A stretch of DNA of 64,000 nucleotides from Rutpela maculata (taxonomy: Eukaryota > Arthropoda > Insecta > Coleoptera > Cerambycidae), in the NCBI GenBank assembly GCA_936432065.2, contig OW386285.2, positions 43,207,920 through 43,271,919 of the forward strand, written 5' to 3'. Position 1 is the first letter of the stretch, and every line of letters starts with the position of its first letter. The translations under genes and the position numbers were made by a program. The notes below the pieces were generated by a model. The model was not told where the DNA came from, did not search any database, and saw only the letters and a program-made list of their open reading frames with translations. Of this stretch, positions 1 to 11,928 are shown one piece after another.

Positions 1-189
1 AACCAATCAAAACGTACATTTTCAAAAACATCGGCCAATAGGATTTGTTTAAAAAATCGAGAAAAATGTATGTTACTTTTTTCGTAGTAGCAATGTGTCA
101 AACTAAAAAAGTCATTGAAATTATTAAAATCTGACATTTCACGTTTTCATCTTGATTTTTGTACACAAAATGAATTAGAAAAGGCGATT

Positions 190-410
190 TGGTGATGTTT
201 CACAGGAAAATATTAACGAAGCTATGAATGAAAGTGTCCCAATTAAAACGAGAAACACTAAAAATTCTATATGGAAACAATTTAAAGCTTTTTGCAAAGA
301 GCATTATTCCCTCGAAAAATATACGACTACTATGATGAACTTGCAAATATTTTAACTGACTGGGGTTATAACATGATAAAAAACATTAGAAAATGTTTTT
401 ATTTTTTTTA
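190..410 (+). pseudogene. Possible recombinase-like mobile-element protein fragment
   Basis: A short stretch translates as a helical segment with ENINEAMNESVPIKTRNT then IWKQFKAFCKEHYSLEK, and after one frameshift ELANILTDWGYNM. This resembles the N-terminal helical region of the tyrosine-recombinase-like (Crypton-type) proteins that are common in arthropod genomes. There is no start and no catalytic region, and the fragment is only about 70 residues. The assignment rests on recalled family resemblance and is weak; the only direct observation is a protein-like stretch interrupted by a frame change. Confidence 0.28.
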
Positions 411-1049
411 TTATAAATCGTTATTTTTAAAACATTAAATAAACAGTTTTGTTGTTTTCATAATTATTTTAGATATTTCTTAATCATATATTAATCTTCT
501 GTAATTCACACGAGGTTGATTTTCTACTTGGGTAATTTATTTTTTTTTTTTGAGTGACAAACTTTTTTTCCATGAAAATTATGCTCGAATTAAGGGACAT
601 AGGAAAAATCGCTCCACTTCGTGTCGCGATTCCGTGCCCTTAATTCTCGAATAATTTTCATGGGAAAACAGGTTTTTGTCCAAAAAAAATTTACCCGGTA
701 AAAAATCAACCTCTTGTGTATTAATACCCGAGTAATCGATAATGTTTAAAATTACAGGCATGCCCTGCTGAAATTCTGCTTTTGTTGTCATTTATTAGAT
801 GACCATTGCTCTTTGTGGGCTAGGCCATTTGTCTAACCAAGTCAAAAACTTTTCAAAAAAGTCGATAATTATTAATATAATTCATACAAAATATAAATAG
901 TGAACAGTGTCACAAAATTCAGAATCTTTCACAGAGACAGTATAGTACAGTCACTTTGTGTCAAAAAGTACCCAAATTTCGGATTAATTCTATAGCGGCT
1001 TGGAATTCTTTTTGTGAATTCTTAAACATCAACTTCAAATATTAAAAAG

Positions 1050-1790
1050 AAATAGATGTGCTTTTATCCCCAAGAGGTGAAAACGACCGGCCCCTGAATT
1101 TTAAAATTTAATACTAACTCAAGTATTAAGAGTTAGTTATTAAAAATATCCATGTATATGTTTTTGAGGTTGCTGATTATGAATCTGAAGTCAGAATTTT
1201 AAAGTTCGCGATTGCACCCCCAATATGGCCGATATAATAGGGATACAATGGAAAAATTAGCTGTATTTTATTTGTTTTGAGTAAGTAGAACTTTTTTTGC
1301 AAGTTCTTATGTTTTAGGACATCCTATAAGAAAATTGAATGCTCTTACTCCTCAGAGGGTGAAAACCAGCCCTAAATTCAAAAAATCAATAATTAACGAA
1401 GTACTTAAAATAAATTAATAAAACTTGTATTATTTATATTTTTGGGGTCATTGATTACGAATGAAATATCAGAAATGATAAATTTTATATTCCACCCTCA
1501 ATATGGCCGATATAAAAGGGATAAAATGAATGAATTAATTCTTTTTTGTTTATTTTAAGAAATTAGGACTTTCTTAGCAGATTGTTACATTTTGAGACAT
1601 AAAACTCACCCCCTAATAAGAAAAATAATTGCTCTCACTCTTAAGAGGGTGAAAACCACTTCCAACGTTAAAGAATAGGTATAAATGAAGTATTGGGAAT
1701 TTATTAATGAAACTAACATTATTTATGATTTTGGAGTTACTGATTACGAATTTGGATTGGGTTTTTGTGTTTAAATTAATAAAACAATAA
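1050..1790. repeat. Tandem repeat, ~285-bp unit, about 2.6 copies
   Basis: Three phrases of the form GCTCTTACTC..GAGGGTGAAAAC occur at about 1059, 1341 and 1630, so the period is about 282-291 bp. Each is followed at similar distances by a GTTGCTGATTATGAAT-like phrase and by CAATATGGCCGATATAA. Copies have diverged by perhaps 25-30 %. A related single copy lies at 21600-21880, and the GAGGGTGAAAAC phrase recurs in the inverted repeat at 3013-4718, so this is a dispersed family rather than a local satellite. Confidence 0.7.
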
Positions 1791-1799
1791 TTAATATTT

Positions 1800-3012
1800 T
1801 CCAAATTTATTAACTATATAGAGATTTAACCTAAATTTAATATAATTATTATAATTGAAAATATTGTAAGATTTTACCGCCAATGGAGCAATGTCGCAAT
1901 TTTCTAAAACAAGGCACGCTCCTTATTTCGGTAATAAATCTTTTGCAATTAACGCTAAAAACCATCCAAATACAGAGGTTGTCAGTTTTTCTATATTCAT
2001 CATAAATGCGTCAATTAAAAAAAAAAAACTTTAAGAGTTAACTTCAAACACTATCTTCTAAGCTATTATCTTTATCAAAAAAATAAGAAATGCTGTTTAC
2101 GTCCATATTTTTTTGTCTCCAGTAACATTCAGCTTAGATGCTTCCCTGCTAAGTTATTTAAACTTAAAACCAAGAGAAATCATTTTTTCGAAATACATTA
2201 AGTGTAAATTTTTTTAGAAAAATTTAAGCATATACATAATAGTTAGGACTAACAAAAAACATTATCTGGAATTTTTTTCAATTTAAAATTTACTGGAACC
2301 AAAATAACGGACATTTTTTTGTGTAAAAAATAAAAAATTTGCCTTTATTTCCCTTGTATCATTTTTTATTTTGCAGATATCAAAATTTGCCAAAAGAAAA
2401 TTTTAAGCTGCTGTAATAAGCTTTAATTTGGTTCAAGGTACATGTTAAAAAGTTTTTTAAACCAGAGTTATAACTGTATGAAGATGGTGACCTTTTCAGG
2501 GCTCTGTTAACATGCACCTAACAGTTACCGTAACTCGGCAAAGCTGAGCCTAAACAAATTTTTATTTCGTGGATTATTTTTGTTATTTCATAAGCTAACT
2601 TTTTTATTATGATAAACTTTTTCGAAAATGTTATCCTCTTTAAGTAATTTGCTTAAAACCCTTGAAAAATCAGTGTTTTCTTTTGCTTAAAAGTCAATGT
2701 CTTAAATTGCCGGTAACTCGGCGGGTATTAAAGCAAGAATAAAGGGTGGTTTTTTGAGGTAGAATTCGACGATCTACACGTTCCAATAGTTACTTTTTTT
2801 TTCGAAACACCTGAGTTGGGGTGAAACTCACCCCCAACGAAAAGCACCCTTATTCCTTTTTAATCAAACTATCCAAAAATATTTTAATTTAAAACTGCTA
2901 TAGAATTAGTCCAAAGTGAGATCACCAAGTTATTGTACTAGTAGTGGAATGTTGAAATATATTGTCAACTAAATAAATATTTTGTAACTTTGTATTATTT
3001 GGATTTACAGCC
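1800..3012. other. AT-rich intergenic or intronic sequence, nothing recognised
   Basis: I see no open frame longer than about 60 codons, no splice-bounded coding stretch and no RNA gene. Short phrases such as GGTAACTCGGC near 2530 and 2710 recur and suggest further old repeat copies. Confidence 0.5.
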
Positions 3013-4718
3013 AATATTACACAGCCCCACAAAATAAAAGTTCAAAGCAACGAACCAGACCCATGTATCCCTATGTATTTTCGATCGCTGAATCCGAATC
3101 CGTGGTCAAAAAAAATCGTACACCCCCAAAATCATTAGCTAGAGCCAAAAAACACCCCTGAAATGGGATAAAAAGAAGATTAAGCTACCAGAATAGTTGT
3201 TACTTCTTAATCAATCATATTATACAAATTAAGGTTAAACAGCAGCGTACATACAATAGATATGAAACACACCCCCAGAGAGGGGCGAAAACTAGCCCCC
3301 ATATATAAAAAATCGATCCAAAACAGCAATGACTGCTGAAAAAGCTCGAAATGTCTAAGTTTTGTTAAAGTGTTAAGAAACTACATCAGGTCCAACGTAA
3401 TCTTCATAAACTGCCCCTATAGGGTTGAACAGCCACCTTTATGTTCAAAGGACATGAGAAAAACAAGAAAAAACGTAAAATCCAACAGGATTTCTATTTT
3501 CATGGATGCTATGATTGGCTGAAATTGCATAGTACTCTAAAACAGAACCAGAAACTTACGTACCATCAACATCCTACACTGTCAACCCTCAGAGGGTGTG
3601 AAAACTACCCCATATGCAAGATTTAACTATAAAAAGTTACAGTGACTTCTATAAAAATTCGAAACACCTGCGTTGTGTGGAAGAGAGAAGAAACTAGACT
3701 ATGTTCGACGATGTGCTTGAAAACCACCCCCACGAGATACTACCAGGATGTTGGAAAAACAGAGAGAAACTAACCGGATTTACATTTTTATGGATGCTAT
3801 GATTGGCAAAAGTCGTGTTGCACACTTAGAGTTTGAAAGTCATGTCCTATAAATGTTATTAATAGGGATACAATGGAAAAAGAAAGAATGTAAACTACCG
3901 TAATTCAAGATGTAACGAAGAAGCTATACTGTTGCTTATTCGTTTCATTTCCATAGTTTTTTTTATATAGGGGTGGCGTCTCTCAACCCCGTGGGGGTGG
4001 TTTTCAAGCACAGCGTCGAATATACTCTAGTTTCTTCTCCATCTCCATTCTCTTCCACACAACGCAGATGTTTCGAATTTTTATAGAAGTCCCTGTAACT
4101 TTTTATAGTCAAACCTTACATGGGGGGTAGTTTTCACACCCTCCGAGGGTTGACACTGTAGAATGTTGATGGTACGTAAGTTTCTAATTCTATTTTAGAG
4201 TACTACGCAATTTCAGCCAATCATAGCATCCATGAAAATAGAAATCCTGTTGCATTTTACGTTTTTTCTTGTTTTTTTCGTGTCTTTTAAACTTGGGGGT
4301 GGTTGTTCTTAACTCTATAGGGGCAGTTTATGAAGATTACGTCGGACCTGATGCAGTTTCTTATCACTTTAACAAAACTTAGACATTTTGAGCTTTTTCA
4401 GCAGTCTGTTTTGGATCGATTTTTTTATATATATAGTTTTCGCCTCTCCCTGGGGACGTGTTTCATATCTATTGTATGTACGCTGCTGTTTAACCTTGAT
4501 TTATATAATTCAATTAATTAAGATGTAACAACTATTCTCGTAGCTTAATATTCTTTTTACCCCATTTCAGGAGTGTTTTTTTGGCTCTAGCTAATGATTT
4601 TGGGGGTGTACGATTTTTTTTGACCCCGGATTCGGATTCAGCGACCGAAAATACATGGGATACATGGGTCTGGTTCGCTGCTTTGAACTTTTATTTCTTT
4701 TTGTGGGGCTGTGTTATT
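3013..4718. repeat. Long inverted repeat (foldback), ~725-bp arms
   Basis: The arm 3013-3736 is repeated in reverse complement at about 3990-4718 with a ~250-bp spacer. Matching pairs include CAGCCCCACAAAATAAAAGT (left) with its complement near 4700, ATACAATAGATATGAAACAC with its complement near 4460, and GATTGGCTGAAATTGCATAG with its complement near 4205. Arm identity looks like roughly 85-90 %. No transposase is present. It may be a foldback or non-autonomous TIR element. If it lies in an intron of the muscle gene it would fold as a long RNA hairpin. Confidence 0.85.
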
Positions 4719-5805
4719 AATACCTTTAAAGAGAGCTTTAACTTGATAAAATGTACGTTTGCAGTAAGAATATGTATTACTAACAAAACCAGAATTATAA
4801 CTCATCAAAATCGGACTGTTGTAGTGAAAAATAAATAAATGTTCAGTTGGTTCGCGGTTTTGCCCACCCTACATAAATACTTGGCTTTTTTGTATATTTG
4901 TTTTAATCATCATCGCTATCATGATTTATTATTATAGATACACTGTGTTTTTTCAATGTTTTTGGCAAAATTTCACTAAATTTTGGGCATTTTATGGCTA
5001 CTACACTTTTTTTTAATTCCAGATAAGCAAAAATATTACCGAGGTTTTATAATGTATCCATATTCTACGTACTTTTAGATATAAACTGTATATTACCGTA
5101 ATCACAAATTTTGTAGAAATTTAGATAGAAGGGTTAGAAATTTGTAGGATATATTTCTAATTTCTTAAACACTGTACTATTTATTTTGTGCAAAATATAT
5201 ATGATATATTGTCCCATGTGCTAATTTTATCAGGAGCCAAAAATATTGTGAAGTATCCCAGTTGTGACCCAGCATAACACGTAATCACTTTTTCTTTTTC
5301 AAAATATCATCTTTCTATAAACGAAGCAATCATTGGATGTTCGTTTCTAAAGTTGCGTCATAATAGGATTTGCAGTCCGACATTCGGTATTTCATGGTCA
5401 TTTTCAAGTCAATTAAATATTATCTACTTAGAGTTTACTTTAAAAAAAAGTATCCCAGGCTATACTAAATTGTGGTAACTTGTTTTCTTCTGTATAAACA
5501 GACAACATAAACTAAAAATCAAAATTCAAAACGATAACAAACCGCCGGCCTTGCATAGATTCAAATATCTAGTCTATACGAAGTTAACACTTAATGCCAT
5601 TATAATATTTCCTAAGAAAACACTCATTACATGAGTGTCACGTGTCATGAACTCAGTTTTCCATTATAGAATGCTCTGTCATGGTCCATGTCCGTAGTAG
5701 GTAGCCTCCTATAATATGTAACTTTTTACATTATTTTTGAAGTTTCACTATTTACATTAATTACTCAAAAACAAATATGTTAAACCTGCTCTTTTAAAAT
5801 TTCAG
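4719..5805 (+). other. Intron end upstream of first visible exon
   Basis: No coding sequence is recognised. The sequence ends in a pyrimidine-rich acceptor (CTTTTAAAATTTCAG, AG at 5804-5805). The first visible exon begins in phase 0 directly after it and has no in-frame ATG near its start, so the 5-prime part of the gene lies upstream of this window. Confidence 0.6.
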
Positions 5806-7495
5806 GCGGACGAATGGTTCAGAGAAGGAAGTAAACTCTTAGTGACCATAGCTAGAAAGTCAACAACTGTAAAATTACCAGAAGAAGCGGAGCAGTTATT
5901 AACCGAAATATCTAACTTCCTCAAACCAGGAGTGTCGAAGCAAAATCAGAGGATTGCAAAGATTTCAGAAGTGGCTGTCCAGTTATATGGACCTGATCAA
6001 GCTACTCAAGCTCCTGTCATACAAGGAAATAAAGAAATGTTAGAATCATTTTCTTCCATTACAAATGAACTTATGACGTTAGCTGAAAATCTGAGAGCCG
6101 CTGAAGAGGAACGACAAAGGGTTCTGCGAGAACAAGAAGAGGCCAGACGAGCTGAAGAGGCTAGAAAGTTGGAGGAAGCGAGGTTGGCAGAAGAACGAAG
6201 GCTTGCTGAAGAGGCAAGGAGAGCTGAGGAAGCTAGATTAGCAGAGGAAAGAAGGAAAGCCGAGGAGGCTAGACTGGCCGAAGAGAAGAGAAAAGCTGAA
6301 GAAGCTAGATTAGCCGAGGAAAAGAGAAAAGCTGAAGAAGCGAGATTAGCTGGAGAAAGAAGAAAAGCAGAAGAAGCTAGACTGGCGGAAGAGAGGAGAA
6401 AGGCTGAGGAAGCAAGATTAGCAGAAGAAGCTAGATTAGCCGAGGAAAGAAGAAAGGCTGAGGAAGCTAGATTAGCAGAAGAAGCTAGAATAGCCGAGGA
6501 AAGAAGGAAAGCAGAGGAAGCTAGATTAGCAGAGGAGAAAAGAAAAGCCGAAGAAGCTAGATTAGAGGCAGAAAGGAGAAAAGCTGAGGAAGCTAGATTG
6601 GCCGAAGAAAGAAGGAAAGCAGAGGAAGCCAGAGTAGCGGAAGAAGCAAGAATAGCTGAAGAAAAGAGAAAAGCAGAACTGAGAATTGCGGAAGAAAAGA
6701 GGAAGGCTGAGGAACTGCGACTAGCTGAAGAGGTTAGAATAGCAGAGGAAAGGAGAAAGGCAGAAGAAAAACGAAGAGCAGAAGAAGCTAAACAAAAGTT
6801 GCATAAAGAAGAATCTATTGAAATTACTGAAATAACCGAGTTGCATAAAGTGGAGGTTCAAAGTGCTCCAAAACAAGTACCTTCTCCTATACCAATTGTG
6901 GAAGAAGCTTCAGAGGTACCAGTGTTCACGTCTCCACTAAGTGACGCAGTGATTCAAGAAGGATCGAAATTCACATTTATATGTCAAGTTGTTGGTTATC
7001 CCACACCTACAGTAACTTGGTACAAGGCAGGTATTTCCATTCAAAATAATCCTGATTACCATACCACCTTTAAAAATGGACTGTGTTCTCTAACTATAGA
7101 AGAAACGTTTGCTGAAGATTCTGCTAGGTATACCTGTAGGGCAACTAATCTAGCTGGCGAAGCCGAAACGACAGCTCTGTTATCAGTTAAAGAGACTGAA
7201 CCTGAAGAACAATTGATAGCGCCATCGTTTGTGAAATTACTTCAACCTTCGGCAGCTAAGGAAGGGACGACATTTCAGTTTCAGTGTAAGGTTGAGGGAA
7301 ATCCTCTCCCAACTGTTCAGTGGTTCAAGAATAATGACTGTATTGATAATTCTCCTGACTATATTATTACTTATAATAATGGAGAGGCTATTCTGAAATT
7401 TGAAAAAGTATACTTGGAAGACAAGGCAGAGTACACCTGTAAGGCTTCCAACCAACTGGGGACTGCTCAAAGTACAGCTAATCTAATAGTAACAC
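5806..7495 (+). CDS. zormin: Exon A: helical region, E/K/R-rich helix, Ig1 and Ig2
   Basis: The exon starts after TTTCAG in phase 0 (ADEWFREGSKLL) and ends at GTAAGT, phase 1. Residues 1-90 look like part of a spectrin-type repeat (W and LL positions, amphipathic helices). Residues 92-333 are an almost unbroken run of EEAR, LAEE and RRKAEE blocks, predicted as a coiled coil or single alpha-helix. Two I-set Ig domains follow at 371-462 and 471-563. Each has the first Cys (FICQV, FQCKV), the core Trp (VTWYK, VQWFK) and the Y-x-C motif (YTCRA, YTCKA). The open frame also starts at a GTG at 5842, but this is internal to the exon and is not a start site. Reading past the donor gives only a short intronic tail ending at 7554. 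Confidence 0.93.
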
Positions 7496-7620
7496 GTAAG
7501 TATTTTTCACTATTTTTTTTCACGTATAAAATTAGGTTAGGTTATAGATTTTAGATTTGAAAAAAAGGAGCTGGTTGATGGGCATTGATCACCCGTGGAT
7601 CTATTGCGGCATTTAATATA

Positions 7621-8325
7621 ATTACTTCCACATCCAGTGGAAGTATAGTAACGACAAAAAAATGTTTAAAAATTTTTATTGTTCAAATAGGCTTAAAATG
7701 TCATGAAACGTCGAGATTTTAAGTTTGAGCGAAAACAAAATTTCTGTCTGTCTGTCGGTCTGTCTGTAACTTTTTTTTGTGCGCATGTTTACTCTGGAAC
7801 CGTTTAAGATATTGACTTGAAATTTGGTACACTTATGTACTTTAACGAGATCTGGAACTAGATTATATTTTCATCTTGTTCCGTCGAAGGGTTGGGGGGT
7901 AAATTGGGGTACATTTGGGGTAAATGGGTAAATCAAGCAGGTAAGAGTCCATAAAATTGGTATTTAGTATATACAAGAGAAGCTAAGGTCTCAAAAAAAT
8001 TTTTGGAATTAGCCACCCCCCTTTACCACCCCCACTCTATTATTAAAGGGGATGAAAAATAAAAGTGATTTAGTGTATGTACAAGAACCAGAAACCTCAA
8101 AATATTTTTTACATCATCCACCCCCACTACCACCCCCCTATCACCACCCCCATCCCACTACCGATGTGGGGTATTGTTTTATGAGTTTTTGGGATAGAGG
8201 ATTTCAAATATTATATTATTAAAGTTCCATAAACAATTATTTCCACATACAAAATGTTTTCGTTGTGAGTGACTGGATAGAGAATCTGGATGTGGAAGTA
8301 GTGATTCCTTGGGCAGCGGTTTTTT
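7621..8325 (+). mobile_element. R700 repeat element, near full-length copy
   Basis: The left end ATTACTTCCACATCCAG is matched near the right end by its near-complement CTGGATGTGGAAGTAGT, followed by a conserved tail GATTCCTTGGGCAGCGG plus T-run. Inside are a GTCT microsatellite (7743-7770), a conserved phrase TTAAGATATTGACTTGAAAT, and C-rich tracts (CCACCCCC). There is no protein. Other copies lie at 18335-18645, 19293-19637, 22022-22630, 22631-23256, 23696-24403, 26214-26913 and 53150-53463. Subterminal inverted repeats plus an internal tetranucleotide microsatellite recall Helitron/helentron-type non-autonomous elements, but the class is not proven. Confidence 0.8.
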
Positions 8326-9154
8326 ACTTATAGCTCCTTATCCAGCTTTGTCTTTTGTATCAGACTTTGTTAGGTTAGGTTGATATATGAGTGAGCTCAT
8401 ATTTAAACCCTCCACTGCAGCCATCAACTTACTGCGGCTCACTCCAAATTATAGGAGATTTCGACAGTGAACTTAATTTTTCGGAAGTCCTTTACATACA
8501 TATCCTGGATAAAATTAATAAGTTAAAAAATATCAATAGTAAAGTATGCCCTTTGAACTAATTAACAGTAAAATTAATTCAGTAACGTAATTTCATTAAC
8601 TTACATATATTTAAAATATTTTTACTAAAAAATTCTGAGTGATTTATCCGAATATTTTGAAAAATGGTTACTTTATTTAAATAAACTAAGGTTAAGCCCC
8701 AACTGGGATGAAGGAGAGTTACTCATAAATCGTATATTTAGGTGCAAAATGGCATTCTAAACACTTTTCTTATTCTTGTAATTTTTCTCACAAATGTAAA
8801 CTTAAGTCAGAAAATCTCATTTTTATACTTCATAGCCGCCATTTTGGGTCAGCCATCTTGAATTTTCTAATTTTCAAAATTGCAATCAGCGACCTGAAAA
8901 TCCCCAAGTATACATTTTCAGTAGGTTTTCTCAAATAGTTTCCGAGATAGCAAATTAACAAGTTTAATTAATTTGTTCAGTGCTTAAAATTGTTTGTTTA
9001 TTAATAACAAAATGAAAAAAGTCCCAGCGGCCTATTTTTTCTTTTCACCAATTTTCCTTAGACTTCAATAAACAATTTGCAAAAAAGCAAATAGGCCGAT
9101 TAATCCTTTTCCAGAACACTTCTCAAAAAATATCTATCTTGACGCGACTAATTA
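8326..9154. other. AT-rich intron sequence, nothing recognised
   Basis: There is no coding potential or clear repeat structure beyond short phrases (CCATTTTGGGTCAGCC near 8840) that look like old repeat debris. Confidence 0.4.
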
Positions 9155-11928
9155 TACAGTGTGTTTCACTTCTCGTGAAGACACCCTTGTATCTTTTTTA
9201 TTTATGACCGAATTAGTTTCAAATTTTTATCAGCCATACAAGTCCATAAGCCGACTTTATTCAACACATAAATGCCGTCTAAATCTAAAACGCCGGCCTA
9301 CTGCGATAGAAAGAAAATGTCAATTTTCGAGAAATCATAGTAGGCTTAGAGATAGACAAAAATTTTGTTAACGAAAGTTGTTCAGGATCACTTCATATGC
9401 CCGTCTGTAAAATTTTGTGAAAATCGGAATATTTTCAAAAAAAATTTTTTTGTTTCACTTCTCGTGAAGACACCCCTGTATCTTTTTTATTTGTGGCCGA
9501 ATTAATTTCAAATTTTTATCAGCCATACAACTCCATAAAGTGACTTTATTCAACACATAAATGCCGTCTAAATCTAAAACACCTGCCTACTGCGATAAAA
9601 AGATATTGTTAATTTTCGAGAAATCATAGTAGGCTTAGAGTAGACAAAAATTTTGTTAATGAAAGTTGTTCAGGATCACTTCATATGCCCCTCTGTAAAA
9701 TTTTGTGATAATCAGAATATTTTCAAAAAAGAGAACACATAAAGAGAACTTTTTCCAACAAATGAAAGTTGTGAACAAAAATCAGCATTCAATAAAACAC
9801 TAAAAGGGTTTTTTATTTTTACATATCAAGTTGAATGTAATATCTTTTCTTTTTTTCTTTTTGTTATCTCTGTTCTGGAGGAGTAACTCTCCATCATATC
9901 CTTCCTCCTTATCGGCTCAGAAATTTAGGAACATGGACGGTTTTATTGTTTTAAATGTTAAGAGTGCCGTGAAATTAACTGTCAATATGTATTGTTTTAT
10001 TCCTTTCGTCATTGCTTTCATGACAGAAGTGATTGTTGTTATTTTCTGTGGAGTTTGTTAGTTTTTCTTGTTTTAATAATTTAATTCATACTAAAGTTTC
10101 CTTATTTCATATCTTTGCTCATAATGGTTAGAATACTTTTAACTACTGATGAAAAAATTGAAATAATAAAGATAGTCGGTGAAAATGTACGATCTTCAAG
10201 AGAAGCAGCAGAAGAATTTAATTTAAGACATCCTCTAAGACAACCAATACACCATGGTACCGTAGCAAGAATATGTCACTTGTTTAATACAACTGACAAT
10301 GTGCTTAAACCGAAAGTACATCTTAATCGAAATCACGGAGATGATAATGTTATATTAGCGGCGTTTAACGCCAATCCCACTACCAGTCTTCGAACTATGG
10401 TTCGTGACCTTAATTTGTCGGCATCAAAAATTTGGAGATGTTTAAAACGCCATAAGCTACAACCGTTTAAACCAAAATTTTTACATACCTTGGAGAAAGG
10501 TGATGAAGAGAGAAGACTAGAATATTGTTTATGGATCCAAGGTAATTATTTAAACAATAGAGACTTCTTGAAGGAAGCAATTTTCACGGATGAGGCAACT
10601 TTATCCACCAACGGGGTAGTGTCATCACAAAACTCTAGGTTCTGGGCAGTAGAAAATCCTGATTGGATAATAAATTGTAAAAGGCAATATTCCCAGAAGG
10701 TAAATGTGTGGTGCGGAATTTTTAACGAAACAATAATAGGGCCGTTTTTCTTTTTTCAAAATATAAATGCGTTAAATTTGCTAAAATTTTTAAATAATGA
10801 TCTTTGGAATGCAATAGTTGATTTTCCTTTGGAACAATTGTATTTTCAACTCGACGAACATTTTCTCCAAAGATGGATAGGACGAAATAGCCCTCTAATA
10901 CATTGGCCACCCAGATCACCTGATCTCACTCCAATGGATTTTTATTGTTGGGGTCACATTAAAAACAAAGTAGAGCAGCTTTGTGAGAGGATAAGGCAAG
11001 CGTGTTTAGAAGTTACAGCTCAAGAACTGCGAAGAGTTGTAATAAATAACAGAAAACGGATTGAGAAGTGTATTACACTTGAGGGTGGGTTAGTGGAAAG
11101 GGGCCCAACATAATAAATAAGCAAAAAAAAAACCATTAACTTCTTTTCTAACACTGCGGCTTTTGCTTTACCTGTATTTTTTTTCCGACAATATTATCAT
11201 TCATTATTAGTAGCCTTCTCTGTAAAAACAACGGCCCTTTTCAGGGCCACCAATTTAATTCAAAAAGAATTCGTTTTATGACAGCATCCTACCAACCTAC
11301 ATATTCTTGACAGATGTTAAAACTCATTAAAGTAATTAGATTTTAATTTTAATTATTCTAAGGCCGGCGTTTTAGATTTAGACGACATGGGGCATATGAA
11401 GTGATCCTGAACAACTTTCATTAACAAAATTTTTGTCTATCTCTAAGCCTACTATGATTTCTCGAAAATTAACATTTTCTTTTTATCGCAGTAGGCAGGC
11501 GTTTTAGATTTAGACGGCATTTGTGTGTTGAATAAAGTCACTTTATGGAGTTGTATGGCTGATAAAAATTTGAAATTAATTCGGCCACAAATAAAAAAGA
11601 TACAGGGGTGTCTTCACGAGGAGTGAAACAAAAATTTTTTTTTTTTGAAAATATTCCAATTTTCACAAAATTTTACAGAGGGGCATATGAAGTGATCCTG
11701 AACAACTTTCATTAACAAAATTTTTGTCTATCTCTAAGCCTACTATGATTTCTCGAAAATTGACATTTTCTTTTTATCGCAGTAGGCCGACGTTTTAGAT
11801 TTAGACGGCATTTATGTGTTGAATAAAGTCGTCTTATGGACTTGTATGGCTGATAAAAATTTGAAATTAATTCGGCAACAAATAAAAAAGATACAGGGGT
11901 GTCTTCACGAGAAGTGAAACACACTGTA
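9155..11928 (+). mobile_element. Tc1/mariner-like transposon with long compound inverted repeats
   Basis: The ends read TACAGTGTGTTTCACTTCTC on the left and its exact complement on the right, with TA/TATA at both junctions as expected for TA-targeting elements. Each end is unusually long, about 580 bp, and is built of two tandem ~290-bp sub-repeats: left 9157-9440 and 9452-9735, right 11362-11630 and 11641-11926. Each sub-repeat carries the phrases GTTTCACTTCTCGTGAAGAC, ATCAGCCATACAA, CGTCTAAATCTAAAACGCC and GTTCAGGATCACTTCATATG. The interior holds a single transposase ORF on the + strand. Confidence 0.9.
10124..11113 (+). CDS. Transposase, Tc1/mariner superfamily (DUF4817/DDE_3 type), probably inactive
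   Basis: This is a cut-and-paste transposase of 329 residues starting at ATG 10124 (MVRILLTTDEKIEIIKIVGE). The N-terminal ~65 residues are a helix-turn-helix of the type seen in arthropod DUF4817 proteins (SREAAEEFNLRHP). A linker helix region follows, then an RNase-H-fold core. FTDEATLS carries the first catalytic Asp (D156) and SPDLTPMDFYCWG the third (about D272). The second Asp block, normally followed by a ~16-residue helix, is collapsed: FQ is joined straight to LDEHFLQRWIGR. The missing block looks like an in-frame internal deletion, so the enzyme is probably dead although the frame is open. The family assignment is from recalled motifs; the ORF and its position inside the element are seen directly. 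Confidence 0.88.
   Translation: MVRILLTTDEKIEIIKIVGENVRSSREAAEEFNLRHPLRQPIHHGTVARICHLFNTTDNVLKPKVHLNRNHGDDNVILAAFNANPTTSLRTMVRDLNLSASKIWRCLKRHKLQPFKPKFLHTLEKGDEERRLEYCLWIQGNYLNNRDFLKEAIFTDEATLSTNGVVSSQNSRFWAVENPDWIINCKRQYSQKVNVWCGIFNETIIGPFFFFQNINALNLLKFLNNDLWNAIVDFPLEQLYFQLDEHFLQRWIGRNSPLIHWPPRSPDLTPMDFYCWGHIKNKVEQLCERIRQACLEVTAQELRRVVINNRKRIEKCITLEGGLVERGPT

Noticed and set aside
5842..5844. GTG as the translation start of the muscle protein
   Set aside because: The frame continues upstream to a good acceptor at 5805, with conserved-looking residues (ADEWFREGSKLL) before it.
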